Shown here piece after piece: positions 1-7,089 of a DNA stretch of 10,364 bases. Both the position numbers and the translations under genes were made by a program. Position 1 is the first letter of the stretch. Every line of letters begins with the position of its first letter. The stretch comes from Gammaproteobacteria bacterium (GTDB taxonomy: Bacteria; Pseudomonadota; Gammaproteobacteria; Chromatiales; Sedimenticolaceae), in the NCBI GenBank assembly GCA_020445165.1, contig JAGRHE010000092.1, positions 1 to 10,364 of the forward strand, read 5' to 3'. Below the pieces are notes generated by a model. It saw only the letters and a list, made by a program, of their open reading frames with translations, ran no database searches and was not told the origin of the DNA.

Positions 1-354
1 AATCCATTCCTGGACCACCGTCTGCTCGAACTCGCATGGCGACTGCCGCTGTCACTCAAGATCCGCGATGGCAACGGCAAGTGGCCGCTGCGCAAGCTGC
101 TGGCGCGCTATGTCCCCGAGGCATTGTTCGAACGGCCGAAGATGGGGTTCGGCGTGCCGATTGACGAGTGGTTGCGAGGACCGCTGCGTGACTGGGCAGA
201 AGATCTGCTCGACGAGCGTCGCCTGCGCGATGAGGGATATTTCGACCCGTTGCCCGTGCGCCGGCTGTGGCACGAGCACCAGTCCGGCAAGCGCAACTGG
301 CAGCACTACCTCTGGTGCGTGCTGATGTTCCAGGCTTGGCGGGAGTCCCAGTGA
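1..354 (+). CDS. Asparagine synthase-type amidotransferase (partial, C-terminal end only)
   Basis: The window opens inside this gene; 117 codons of its 3' end and a TGA stop are visible. The protein begins [16 protein letters not shown] and continues through [14 protein letters not shown] and [18 protein letters not shown], a run characteristic of the C-terminal synthetase domain of AsnB-like glutamine-hydrolysing asparagine synthases. In that family an N-terminal glutaminase supplies ammonia and this ATP-dependent domain amidates a carboxylate. Full proteins are usually about 600-650 residues, so roughly four fifths lies upstream of the window. AsnB paralogues in polysaccharide clusters often amidate uronic-acid sugars or other glycan substituents rather than make free asparagine. 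The glycosyltransferase gene that follows after 34 nt favours that role, but this is inference. The family call is firm; the substrate is unknown. Confidence 0.9.
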   Translation, partial: NPFLDHRLLELAWRLPLSLKIRDGNGKWPLRKLLARYVPEALFERPKMGFGVPIDEWLRGPLRDWAEDLLDERRLRDEGYFDPLPVRRLWHEHQSGKRNWQHYLWCVLMFQAWRESQ

Positions 355-388
355 CCGCCATCGCTCTTGTCGCGCGGGGGAGTTGACA

Positions 389-1498
389 GTGCGCCTGCTG
401 GTATTGGGGGGGTTCGCAGAGTCGCTGGTCAACTTTCGTGGTGCACTGCTGCAGGCCTGTGTCGAGCGCGGTCACGAGGTGTATGCCTGTGCCCCCGATG
501 CTGCGCCCGCCGTGCGCGCGCAGCTGGCACAAATGGGTGTGCATTACCGCGACGTGCCGCTGAGCCGTGCCGGGCTCAACCCCCTGGCTGACCTGGCGAG
601 CCTGCGCGCGCTGTGGCGCCTGTTTCGCGAGCTGCGGCCGGACGTGTTTCTCGGCTACACGATAAAGCCGGTGATCTACGGCACCCTGGCTGCCGCGGTG
701 GCAGGTGTCCCGCACCGTTTCGCGATGATCACCGGGCTGGGTTATGCCTTCGGGCGACAGGAGGCAAAGCAGCGATTGGTGGGTGGCATTGCGCGGGCCC
801 TGTATCGCCTTGCGCTTGCCCGCGCCGAGCGCGTGTTCTTCCAGAATCCGGACGACCTGACATTGTTTCGCGACGGCGGACTGCTGCGTTCCGGTGAACA
901 GGCGGTGATCATCAATGGCTCGGGGGTCGACACGGATTTTTTCCGTACCGTTCCTTTGCCATCGCTACCGGTGTTCCTGTTCATCGGTCGCCTGCTGGTC
1001 GACAAGGGCGTGCGCGAGTATGCAGCTGCTGCTCGTGTCCTGCGCGAGCGTCATCCGCAGGTTCGCTGCCTGCTGGTCGGCTGGCTGGACGAAAACCCGG
1101 CAACGATCGAAGCGGCCGAACTCGAACGTTGGACGGCCGATGGTGATGTCGAGTTTCTCGGCAGGCTGGACGACGTGCGACCCGTGTTCGAACAATGCTC
1201 GGTGTACGTCCTGCCCTCGTATCGTGAAGGCACGCCGCGCACGGTGCTCGAGGCGATGGCGATGGGGCGGGCTGTCATAACCACGGATGCACCTGGCTGT
1301 CGTGAGACCGTGACCGATGGTGAGAATGGTTTCCTGGTGCCGGTTGGCGATGCCGTCGCGCTGGCCGATGCGATGCAGCGTCTTGTTGATGAACCTGCGC
1401 TGGCGGAACGCATGGGTGAGCGCGGTCGCCGCGTCGCCGAGGACAAATACGACGTGCGCAAGGTCAACGCACGCATTCTGCAGACGATCGGGTTGTAG
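389..1498 (+). CDS. Glycosyltransferase family 4 (PglA/CapM-like GT-B fold)
   Basis: Predicted cytoplasmic or membrane-associated GT-B enzyme of about 369 residues, a normal length for the family. The N-terminal half has LVLGGFAESLVNFRG and a GYTIKPVIYGTLAA stretch near residue 90, which I associate with GT4 enzymes that add an N-acetylated sugar to an undecaprenyl-linked glycan. The C-terminal half has FIGRLLVDKGV (about 198-208) and the retaining-GT4 signature EX7E (E280 to E288 in REGTPRTVLEAMAMG), which binds the nucleotide-sugar donor. Start: the frame opens at a TTG at 383, but the purine-rich GGGGGAG at about 376-382 directly abuts that TTG while sitting 6 nt before the GTG at 389, so I prefer GTG. 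It follows the amidotransferase gene by 34 nt and is probably cotranscribed with it. Donor and acceptor sugars cannot be read from the sequence. Confidence 0.92.
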   Translation: MRLLVLGGFAESLVNFRGALLQACVERGHEVYACAPDAAPAVRAQLAQMGVHYRDVPLSRAGLNPLADLASLRALWRLFRELRPDVFLGYTIKPVIYGTLAAAVAGVPHRFAMITGLGYAFGRQEAKQRLVGGIARALYRLALARAERVFFQNPDDLTLFRDGGLLRSGEQAVIINGSGVDTDFFRTVPLPSLPVFLFIGRLLVDKGVREYAAAARVLRERHPQVRCLLVGWLDENPATIEAAELERWTADGDVEFLGRLDDVRPVFEQCSVYVLPSYREGTPRTVLEAMAMGRAVITTDAPGCRETVTDGENGFLVPVGDAVALADAMQRLVDEPALAERMGERGRRVAEDKYDVRKVNARILQTIGL

Positions 1499-1547
1499 GC
1501 CCGGGTATGCCCTTCGACCCATTAATGCGCTGGTCCGCACGGCGCAG
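1499..1547. other. Convergent 49-bp intergenic gap without an obvious terminator
   Basis: This short gap separates the 3' ends of two convergent operons. It has no GC-rich hairpin followed by a T-tract on either strand; the best inverted pairs are only 3-4 bp (for example GGG/CCC near 1504-1513). Termination here may be Rho-dependent or lie inside the opposing genes. Confidence 0.5.
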
Positions 1548-3110
1548 TCAGGGTTCTTGCTGAATCGCATCCTGTTGCGGGCGGTAGATGTTCACTGCAT
1601 CACCACGTTCATTCTCGAAATGCTGCAAGAGTTCGAGACGCGCCGATGTCAGCCTCGCGCGGTCCGCGTCGCCGAGCTTGCGAGGCACCTGGATCGCGAG
1701 ATAGTCGTAATCGGCCACGTTCCCTTCGGGCAGAAAACGGTCGGGTAGTTCGGTTGCGGTGCGGAAACTCCAGTCCAGTGGAACGCCGGCATAGTAATCG
1801 AGGCGCTGACTGCTGGTGAATATGCGTGCATTCGGGGCGGCGTTCTCGCGCAGCCATTGCCCGGCCTGTTTGACGTAGACCTTGGATGCCGACGTGCTGA
1901 CGAGGCCGTCGATTGTCATGACGGCAAGCCATATCGCAAGCAACGGGTAGAGCAGTCGCACGCCTTTGTTCTGCCGTTCGCGTTGCTGCCAGGTCTTGTA
2001 CACCGCGTTGAGCGTGAAGCCGACCAGCGGCAGGACGGTCAGCACCAGCGGAATCACGTAGCGCGTACTCAGGTGGAGCTGGGTGATCAGGTAAGCGAGT
2101 AGAAGGGCGACGTTGAGCAGGGCCGCGAGTCCCAGGGTTTTTAAGGTGATGCGAGAGATGGGGTTCTTGCGGCGCAGTTCCGGAATCAGCAACAACACCA
2201 AGAATGCCAGCGTAAGACCGCTGATGAACTTGTCTGTCAGTATGATGAGCAGCGCAGCGACGACCACGCCCATGGCATAGTCGTCTGCATGCGGTGCGAG
2301 AAAGGCGTCGCTGACGGCATCGGCCCGCGCCTGCATGCCATGGGTAAGCTGCGCGAGCAGTTGATCGATGCGCACGCCGATCTCGGCCAGCGGTGATTGC
2401 GATGGATGCAGGGACGGGAACAATGCCAGCGCAAGACCTGCTGCAATCACGGATGCAATCGGTAGTGCATTGGCCAGCAGGAATGCGCCGAGCCTTTTCC
2501 TCATCGGAACTTCCCGCAGCAGGAGCAGCGTAAGCGGCAGCAATGGGGCGATGAAGAGATGCTGGGCACGGAACAGGATGGCCATTGCGATGGCGAAATT
2601 CCACCAGGCGGCGTCGCGCCAGTTCAGGGTGGTCTGGAAACGGACAAGCGCCCACAGGCTGGCCACGTAAAACGCCCAGTAGCCGTGATCGCGAACGATG
2701 TCGGCGCGCGACTCGTTGATATAGGGCAGGCACAGGATGCTGAATGCGGCCAGCAGCAAGGTGTTGCGGCCGGCACCCATCTCCCGCACCAACCCGACGA
2801 AGCAATACACCATCGCCGCCAGGAATACGGTATCCAGGCTCTGCGCCGCAGCCTCCAGTGGAAGCCTGCTGATCAACGACACTGCGGCAATCAGGGCCGG
2901 GTAGAACGGCCAGGGATAGAGTTCGAGCGCTGCCCGCCATTGTCCGTCCAGGAACAGCTTTGCGGTGCTGATGTACAGGATGCCATCGTTGTTGATCAGG
3001 TCGTCGCGAGTGATGGCCCACAGTGAAAGAATCACGCTGATCAGTGCCGCGCCAAACATGATGCTGCGTGCGTCTTTCATTGGCAGTCGTTGCGTATCCG
3101 GGTATTGCAC
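1548..3110 (-). CDS. Multi-pass membrane glycosyltransferase-like protein (GT-C / GT39-like)
   Basis: About 520 residues with many hydrophobic helices in the first ~415 positions and a hydrophilic tail (~416-520), a GT-C-like architecture. After the first helix comes the loop TRDDLINNDGILYIS (about 34-48), placed like the acidic first periplasmic loop of GT-C enzymes that use polyprenyl-phosphate sugar donors. PWPFYPALIA (66-75) and SRADIVRDHGYW (134-145) also recall ArnT/PMT-like proteins. The expected role is transfer of a sugar from a lipid carrier to a glycan or lipid on the periplasmic side of the inner membrane; the exact family needs a profile search. The GTG at 3110 lies 10 nt after the methyltransferase stop with a purine-rich GAGAAA upstream; an in-frame ATG at 3080 is an alternative, with no better ribosome site. 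Last gene of the minus-strand operon. Confidence 0.8.
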   Translation of the reverse strand: MQYPDTQRLPMKDARSIMFGAALISVILSLWAITRDDLINNDGILYISTAKLFLDGQWRAALELYPWPFYPALIAAVSLISRLPLEAAAQSLDTVFLAAMVYCFVGLVREMGAGRNTLLLAAFSILCLPYINESRADIVRDHGYWAFYVASLWALVRFQTTLNWRDAAWWNFAIAMAILFRAQHLFIAPLLPLTLLLLREVPMRKRLGAFLLANALPIASVIAAGLALALFPSLHPSQSPLAEIGVRIDQLLAQLTHGMQARADAVSDAFLAPHADDYAMGVVVAALLIILTDKFISGLTLAFLVLLLIPELRRKNPISRITLKTLGLAALLNVALLLAYLITQLHLSTRYVIPLVLTVLPLVGFTLNAVYKTWQQRERQNKGVRLLYPLLAIWLAVMTIDGLVSTSASKVYVKQAGQWLRENAAPNARIFTSSQRLDYYAGVPLDWSFRTATELPDRFLPEGNVADYDYLAIQVPRKLGDADRARLTSARLELLQHFENERGDAVNIYRPQQDAIQQEP

Positions 3111-3120
3111 GATCTGTTTC

Positions 3121-3891
3121 TCAATCTGTCGAATCGAGCGTCTGCTTTTCCAGGCGGTAGATGTGGCAGACGCCCCCGAGCACGCGTGCGGCCGATCGCC
3201 GGGTATCGATGGAAATGCGCGGTCCGAACAGCATGTAGCCCGAGTAGAGGATTTCGTTACTGCGATGGCTGGCTATCCGCCAGCCCGATGCCTCGAAATC
3301 CCGGCACCAGCGCAGTTGGCTGAAGTGATAGAGCTCCGTCAACGCATTGCCGATCTCGCCGTGTCGCGGCGGGAACAGTGCGCCCTTGAGCAAGTCCCAC
3401 CGGGAATGCTTTGACAGCTGCACGATATCGTCGCTGCGCGGTCGGCTGGCACCCAGCCTGGCAGCAAGCATCCCGAACACGTACTTGGCGACGAACGGAT
3501 AGTGTGTCAGGTTGGTCCACAGGCGCCAGCTCGCGGCCGGCACGATGTGGATGGCCGTGCCCGTATTCTTGAGAACCCGCCGCATCTCCTGTTGGAAATC
3601 CGCCAGGTGAGGGATGTGCTCGAGCACGCTGCTGCTGTAGATGAAATCGAAATGGCCATCGGGAAACGGGATGCGCCTGCCGTCGTATTCGGTCACCGGC
3701 CAGACCCGGTGCGCACGGTAACCGCTGCTCTCCAGGTCGATGGCCTCGACGTCGCAGCCATGCTCGGCCAGGGCCTTGGCCTGCCACCCAGTGCCGGCGC
3801 CGATCTCCAGTACGCGCGTGCCTGGGGTGAACTCGGGCAGAACCAGTTCGAGTTCGTATTCGCGCAATCGTTGCAGAAACTGAAGATCCAT
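3121..3891 (-). CDS. Class I SAM-dependent methyltransferase (Methyltransf_11-like)
   Basis: A 256-residue soluble protein with a Rossmann-type methyltransferase core. Motif I is VLEIGAGTGWQAKALAEHG (about 27-45), where the glycine-rich loop binds S-adenosylmethionine. The acidic residue ending strand 2 is in VEAIDLESS (D52). PFPDGHFDFIYSSSVLEHI (75-93) is the usual post-motif of the Methyltransf_11/23 group, followed by MRRVLKNTG (103-111). Roughly 130 C-terminal residues are variable and probably hold acceptor specificity. It sits between two glycosyltransferase genes with gaps of 3 and 10 nt, so translation is probably coupled. Methylation of a sugar hydroxyl in a surface glycan is a reasonable inference, but the acceptor is not determined. 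The ATG at 3891 has an upstream AGGAAA at a somewhat long spacing. Confidence 0.88.
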   Translation of the reverse strand: MDLQFLQRLREYELELVLPEFTPGTRVLEIGAGTGWQAKALAEHGCDVEAIDLESSGYRAHRVWPVTEYDGRRIPFPDGHFDFIYSSSVLEHIPHLADFQQEMRRVLKNTGTAIHIVPAASWRLWTNLTHYPFVAKYVFGMLAARLGASRPRSDDIVQLSKHSRWDLLKGALFPPRHGEIGNALTELYHFSQLRWCRDFEASGWRIASHRSNEILYSGYMLFGPRISIDTRRSAARVLGGVCHIYRLEKQTLDSTD

Positions 3892-3894
3892 GGA

Positions 3895-5049
3895 TCAGGT
3901 CGTTTCCTGGGCACCGGGTGTCGACAGCCCGGCGTAGAGTTGTTCGAATTGTTGCGTAATCGCTCGCAACGAGTAGTGCTGCAGGATGCGTTCGCGAGCT
4001 CTCGCTCCGAGCCGCTGGCGTTCCTCGGGGCCGGCATCGATCAGCTGTGCCCAGGCTGTTGCCAGGGCGGCCGGATCGCGTGCCGGCGCGGTGATCCCGG
4101 TGTCGCCGATGATTGCGCCGCTGTCACCGACATCGGTCGCCACGCAGGGCACGCCGCAGGCCATCGCCTCGCCGATGATATTTGGAAAGCCTTCGCCGAA
4201 CGACGAGGTGAGGGTGGCGATATCGAATGCCGCGTTGAGCCGTTTGATGTCGTCGCGGCGACCGAGCAGGTGTGTCTGCGTACTGGCTCCTTCGCGTTCG
4301 AGCCATCCAACCAGAGTTGCATTGTCGGCGTTTATGCCGTCACCGCACAGTACGAAATGCACCTGCGGATGGGTGCGCACGAACAGTCCGGCGGCGCGGG
4401 CAAAGGTCACGTGGTCCTTCTGCGGATGGTAGCGCGCGACCATGCCAATCAACAGCGTGTCGTCGGTCAATCCGAGCTCGCGGCGCAGCGCCGCACGTGC
4501 GGCTGCATCCGGTTGCAGTTCTCCGGTGTCGAACCCGTTGGCGATTACGCGCATCGGTGCTCTTGCATAGCCGAAGGCAACATGGGCGTCGCGCCCGGCC
4601 GTGGAGTTCGACACCACCCGTGCCGGCAGCCAGTGCGACAGGCGGGCACAGGCCCGGATCGTCAGCAGCGTGACGCGTTTCTGGTGTTGAGGCGACAGGT
4701 CGCTCTGGCGGATGCTCCAGACGACAGGCGGTCGTCCGGTGAACAGGGTGGCGAGTCCGCCGAGCAGGTCGGCGTGGTACATCCAGGTCTGCACTATCTG
4801 GGGGCGAAGTGACCGCAACAGGGCGACCAGGCGCAGGAACGCACGTGGTCCGGGCAGGCCGCGGCGCATGTACAGCGATTCTACCGGTACCCCGAGTTGC
4901 TCGATGCGTTGTGCCACCGGGCCCGGCGGCAGCAGTGAAATGACACTGCAGTGACAGCTCATGCCGTGCTGCTGCCGGACCAGCTTGTACAGCATGTTCT
5001 CGGCGCCACCCGTGTTCAGTCCGGTGATGATGTGAGTGATGCGCAACAT
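3895..5049 (-). CDS. Glycosyltransferase family 4 (first gene of the minus-strand operon)
   Basis: A 384-residue GT-B enzyme of typical family length. The N-terminus ITHIITGLNTGGAENML holds the GGAE acceptor-side loop (about 14-17) found in many LPS and exopolysaccharide GT4 proteins. HADLLGGLA (92-100) and WSIRQSD (111-117) are also typical. The donor half has IGMVARYHPQKDH (201-213) and the EX7E signature from E286 to E294 (FGEGFPNIIGEAMACGVP), then ATDVGDSGAIIG. It should transfer an activated sugar to a lipid-linked glycan at the cytoplasmic face of the inner membrane. It begins at ATG 5049, facing msbA across a 226-bp divergent region, with no strong Shine-Dalgarno visible. Its stop lies 3 nt before the methyltransferase start. 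It is clearly different in sequence from the other GT4 at 389-1498. The specific sugar is unknown. Confidence 0.93.
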   Translation of the reverse strand: MLRITHIITGLNTGGAENMLYKLVRQQHGMSCHCSVISLLPPGPVAQRIEQLGVPVESLYMRRGLPGPRAFLRLVALLRSLRPQIVQTWMYHADLLGGLATLFTGRPPVVWSIRQSDLSPQHQKRVTLLTIRACARLSHWLPARVVSNSTAGRDAHVAFGYARAPMRVIANGFDTGELQPDAAARAALRRELGLTDDTLLIGMVARYHPQKDHVTFARAAGLFVRTHPQVHFVLCGDGINADNATLVGWLEREGASTQTHLLGRRDDIKRLNAAFDIATLTSSFGEGFPNIIGEAMACGVPCVATDVGDSGAIIGDTGITAPARDPAALATAWAQLIDAGPEERQRLGARARERILQHYSLRAITQQFEQLYAGLSTPGAQETT

Positions 5050-5176
5050 AGGCTATCGATGGCTGCAGCGAATCGGATCGGCACTGCCGTCGTGGTCAAT
5101 GCTGGCCACTGGATGATATCACCGCTTTCGCCCGATTCGGCGGTGTCGAAGCTTTGACCGGTTACGTGCTTGTTTC

Positions 5177-5204
5177 TCGACGCGGCTGCTGTGGACGTTA
5201 CAAT
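5177..5204 (+). promoter_or_regulatory. Candidate sigma70 promoter for msbA
   Basis: TACAAT at 5199-5204 matches the -10 consensus at five of six positions. A TCGACG at 5177-5182, 16 bp upstream, matches the -35 consensus at four of six. Transcription would start near 5211, giving a leader of about 65 nt that contains the hairpin at 5227-5244. This is a by-eye prediction; in GC-rich DNA such an AT-rich hexamer is notable but not proof. Confidence 0.45.
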
Positions 5205-5226
5205 CGGCTCCGGGTGAGGCGCGTGC

Positions 5227-5244
5227 CCCCGTCTCGCGACGGGG
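5227..5244 (+). promoter_or_regulatory. Perfect hairpin in the presumed msbA leader
   Basis: CCCCGTC (5227-5233) pairs perfectly with GACGGGG (5238-5244) around the 4-base loop TCGC. The 7-bp GC-rich stem lies about 30 nt before the msbA start codon. No T-tract follows on either strand, so it does not look like an intrinsic terminator. It could stabilise the leader RNA or bind a regulator, or be neutral. The pairing is certain; the function is not. Confidence 0.5.
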
Positions 5245-5275
5245 TGATGTCAGGCATAACGGGTGACTATAGATA

Positions 5276-7051
5276 ATGGCGATGCAACAAGGCCGCACGC
5301 AGACGTTGACCAGCAAGGACCTCTACCTGCGCCTGCTGCAGCACGTGCGCCCCTATTGGCGCCAGTTCACGGTCGGCATCGTGTTCATCGTGCTGCTGGC
5401 GCTGACCGAGCCGGCGATCCCGTACCTGCTCAAACCGCTGCTCGACGGCACCTTCGTCGAACGTGACCCGGAGTTCCTCCTGTGGTCGCCAGTCGTGCTG
5501 CTGGCATTGTTCATGATCCGGGGGTTTTGCACCCTGGCCAGCCAGGCGGCCTTCGCCTGGGTGTCGGGGCGGCTGGTGTTCGACCTGCGCAGCCTGATGT
5601 TCGAGCGGATCCTCGATCTGCCCACCGCGTACTTCGACGCCACGTCGACCGGGACGATGATCAACAAGGTCACGCACAACGTCACCCAGGTGACCTCGGC
5701 GGCGACCAAGGTGTTGATGGTCCTGGTGCGCGACAGCGTGGTGGTGATCGGCCTGGTGGCCTACCTGTTGTACCTGAACTGGCGCTTCAGCCTGCTGGTC
5801 TTCGTCCTGCTGCCGGTGCTGGTGCTGGCGGTGCGCCTGATCGCCAAGCGCCTGCGTGTACTCAGTCGCAGCATCCAGTCGAGCATGGGAGACATCACCC
5901 ACGTGCTCGGCGAAGCGGTGCGTGGACACAAGGTGATCAAGGTGTTCGGCGGGCAGGCGGCGGAGCGTGAGCGTTTCGTCCGCTCGGCCAACTGGATCCG
6001 TCGCTACCAGTTCAAGACCAAGATCGCCGACAGTGCCAGCGAGCCGCTGGTCGAATTCATCGCGGCGGTCATGATCGCGGTGCTGATCTACGTCGGTACC
6101 GGGCAGCTCGGGCACGAGCCGATGTCGGTCGGTGCCTTCGTCTCGTTCCTGGCGGCTCTCGGGCTGCTGTTCCCGCCGATCAAACGCCTGGTCGGCATCA
6201 ATCAGCCGCTGCAGGCCGGTCTGGCAGGTGCCGAGAGCGTGTTCGAGCTGATCGATCAGTCGCCCGAGAACGATACCGGCACGCGGGTGCTCGACCAGGT
6301 CCGTGGTGAACTGCGCCTGGAAGGCGTCACCTTCCGTTATGCCGGGGCCGGCGAGAATGCGCTGCGCGACGTGTCGTTCACCATCGCGCCGGGCACGACC
6401 ACGGCGCTGGTCGGGGCATCGGGCAGTGGCAAGACGACGATCGCGGCGCTGGTGCCGCGCTTCTACGATGTGACCGAAGGCCGCGTGCTGCTCGATGGCA
6501 TGGATGTCCGTGAACTGACCCTGGCCAGCCTGCGTCGCCAGATCTCCTATGTCGGCCAGGAGTCGGTGCTGTTCAACGACACCGTTGCGGCGAACATCGG
6601 CTACGGAACGGCCGGTGGCGCTTCGCGTGAGGCACTGGAAGAGGCGGCACGCGCGGCCTATGCGCTGGATTTCATCAACGAGCTGCCACAGGGTTTCGAT
6701 ACCGAGGTCGGCGAGGATGGGGTGCTGTTGTCCGGCGGACAGCGGCAGCGCATCGCGATTGCCCGTGCCCTGCTCAAGGATGCGCCGGTGTTGATCCTCG
6801 ACGAGGCGACGTCGGCGCTGGATACCGAATCCGAGCGCCATGTACAGGCGGCGTTGCAGAACCTGACGCGCAACCGGACCACGCTGGTCATCGCGCATCG
6901 CCTGTCGACCATCGTGCATGCCGACCAGATCCTGGTGATCAACCGTGGCGAGGTGGTCGAGCGCGGCACCCACGAAGAACTGTTGGCGCTGGGCGGACAA
7001 TACAGCCTGCTGTACAAGACCCAGTTCAACCAGGCGAACAGCGACGCATGA
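5276..7051 (+). CDS. msbA: Lipid A export ABC transporter, ATP-binding/permease protein MsbA
   Basis: A 591-residue half-transporter of the usual MsbA length. The N-terminal ~320 residues form a six-helix exporter domain, with helices starting near residues 32, 72, 145, 170, 258 and 286. The C-terminal nucleotide-binding domain is complete: Walker A GASGSGKT (380-387), Q-loop Q428 (SYVGQES), ABC signature LSGGQ (485-489), Walker B VLILDE (505-510) and switch histidine H541 (IAHRLST). As a homodimer in the inner membrane it flips core-lipid A to the periplasmic leaflet using ATP. The neighbouring LPS-kinase-like and hldE genes support MsbA over a generic exporter. Start: ATG 5276; a second in-frame ATG lies at 5282, with only a weak GGGTGA upstream. 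The stop at 7049-7051 overlaps the ATG of a 13-codon open frame. Confidence 0.96.
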   Translation: MAMQQGRTQTLTSKDLYLRLLQHVRPYWRQFTVGIVFIVLLALTEPAIPYLLKPLLDGTFVERDPEFLLWSPVVLLALFMIRGFCTLASQAAFAWVSGRLVFDLRSLMFERILDLPTAYFDATSTGTMINKVTHNVTQVTSAATKVLMVLVRDSVVVIGLVAYLLYLNWRFSLLVFVLLPVLVLAVRLIAKRLRVLSRSIQSSMGDITHVLGEAVRGHKVIKVFGGQAAERERFVRSANWIRRYQFKTKIADSASEPLVEFIAAVMIAVLIYVGTGQLGHEPMSVGAFVSFLAALGLLFPPIKRLVGINQPLQAGLAGAESVFELIDQSPENDTGTRVLDQVRGELRLEGVTFRYAGAGENALRDVSFTIAPGTTTALVGASGSGKTTIAALVPRFYDVTEGRVLLDGMDVRELTLASLRRQISYVGQESVLFNDTVAANIGYGTAGGASREALEEAARAAYALDFINELPQGFDTEVGEDGVLLSGGQRQRIAIARALLKDAPVLILDEATSALDTESERHVQAALQNLTRNRTTLVIAHRLSTIVHADQILVINRGEVVERGTHEELLALGGQYSLLYKTQFNQANSDA

Positions 7052-7089
7052 GCGGTGGCGTGAAACAGATCGATCAGCATGCTGTGTGA
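7048..7089 (+). CDS. Possible 13-codon coupling minicistron between msbA and the kinase gene
   Basis: An ATG at 7048-7050 overlaps the msbA stop as ATGA. It opens a frame encoding MSGGVKQIDQHAV that ends with TGA at 7087-7089, ten nucleotides into the downstream kinase gene (start 7079). The kinase start has no convincing Shine-Dalgarno, so ribosomes terminating here could reinitiate at 7079. No resemblance to a known peptide is claimed. It could equally be a chance open frame; 13 codons is too short for coding statistics. Confidence 0.25.
   Translation: MSGGVKQIDQHAV

Larger units (their letters stand above)
5050..5275. other. Divergent intergenic region
   Basis: This 226-bp region lies between the start of the minus-strand glycosyltransferase operon and msbA, so it should hold promoters for both. 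Facing msbA I see a plausible sigma70-type site and a leader hairpin, annotated separately. GGGTGA occurs three times on the plus strand (5212, 5242, 5261). Facing the minus operon there is a TTGACC (minus strand, 5094-5099) but no convincing -10 at proper spacing. No open frame here looks like a gene. Confidence 0.6.

Noticed and set aside
1504..1547. Bidirectional terminator between the convergent operons
   Set aside because: Only 3-4 bp inverted pairs and no T-tract on either strand.
1609..3021. 470-codon minus-strand open frame in another frame of the membrane glycosyltransferase gene
   Set aside because: Its translation is Arg/Pro/His-rich with no transmembrane pattern, while the overlapping frame gives a clean multi-pass membrane protein.
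3502..4812. 436-codon plus-strand open frame opposite the methyltransferase and glycosyltransferase
   Set aside because: It crosses the junction of two well-supported minus-strand genes and shows no motif.
5154..5159. TTGACC as a -35 element for msbA
   Set aside because: No acceptable -10 lies 16-18 bp downstream (TCGACG-like sequence there); the TACAAT at 5199 is about 39 bp away.
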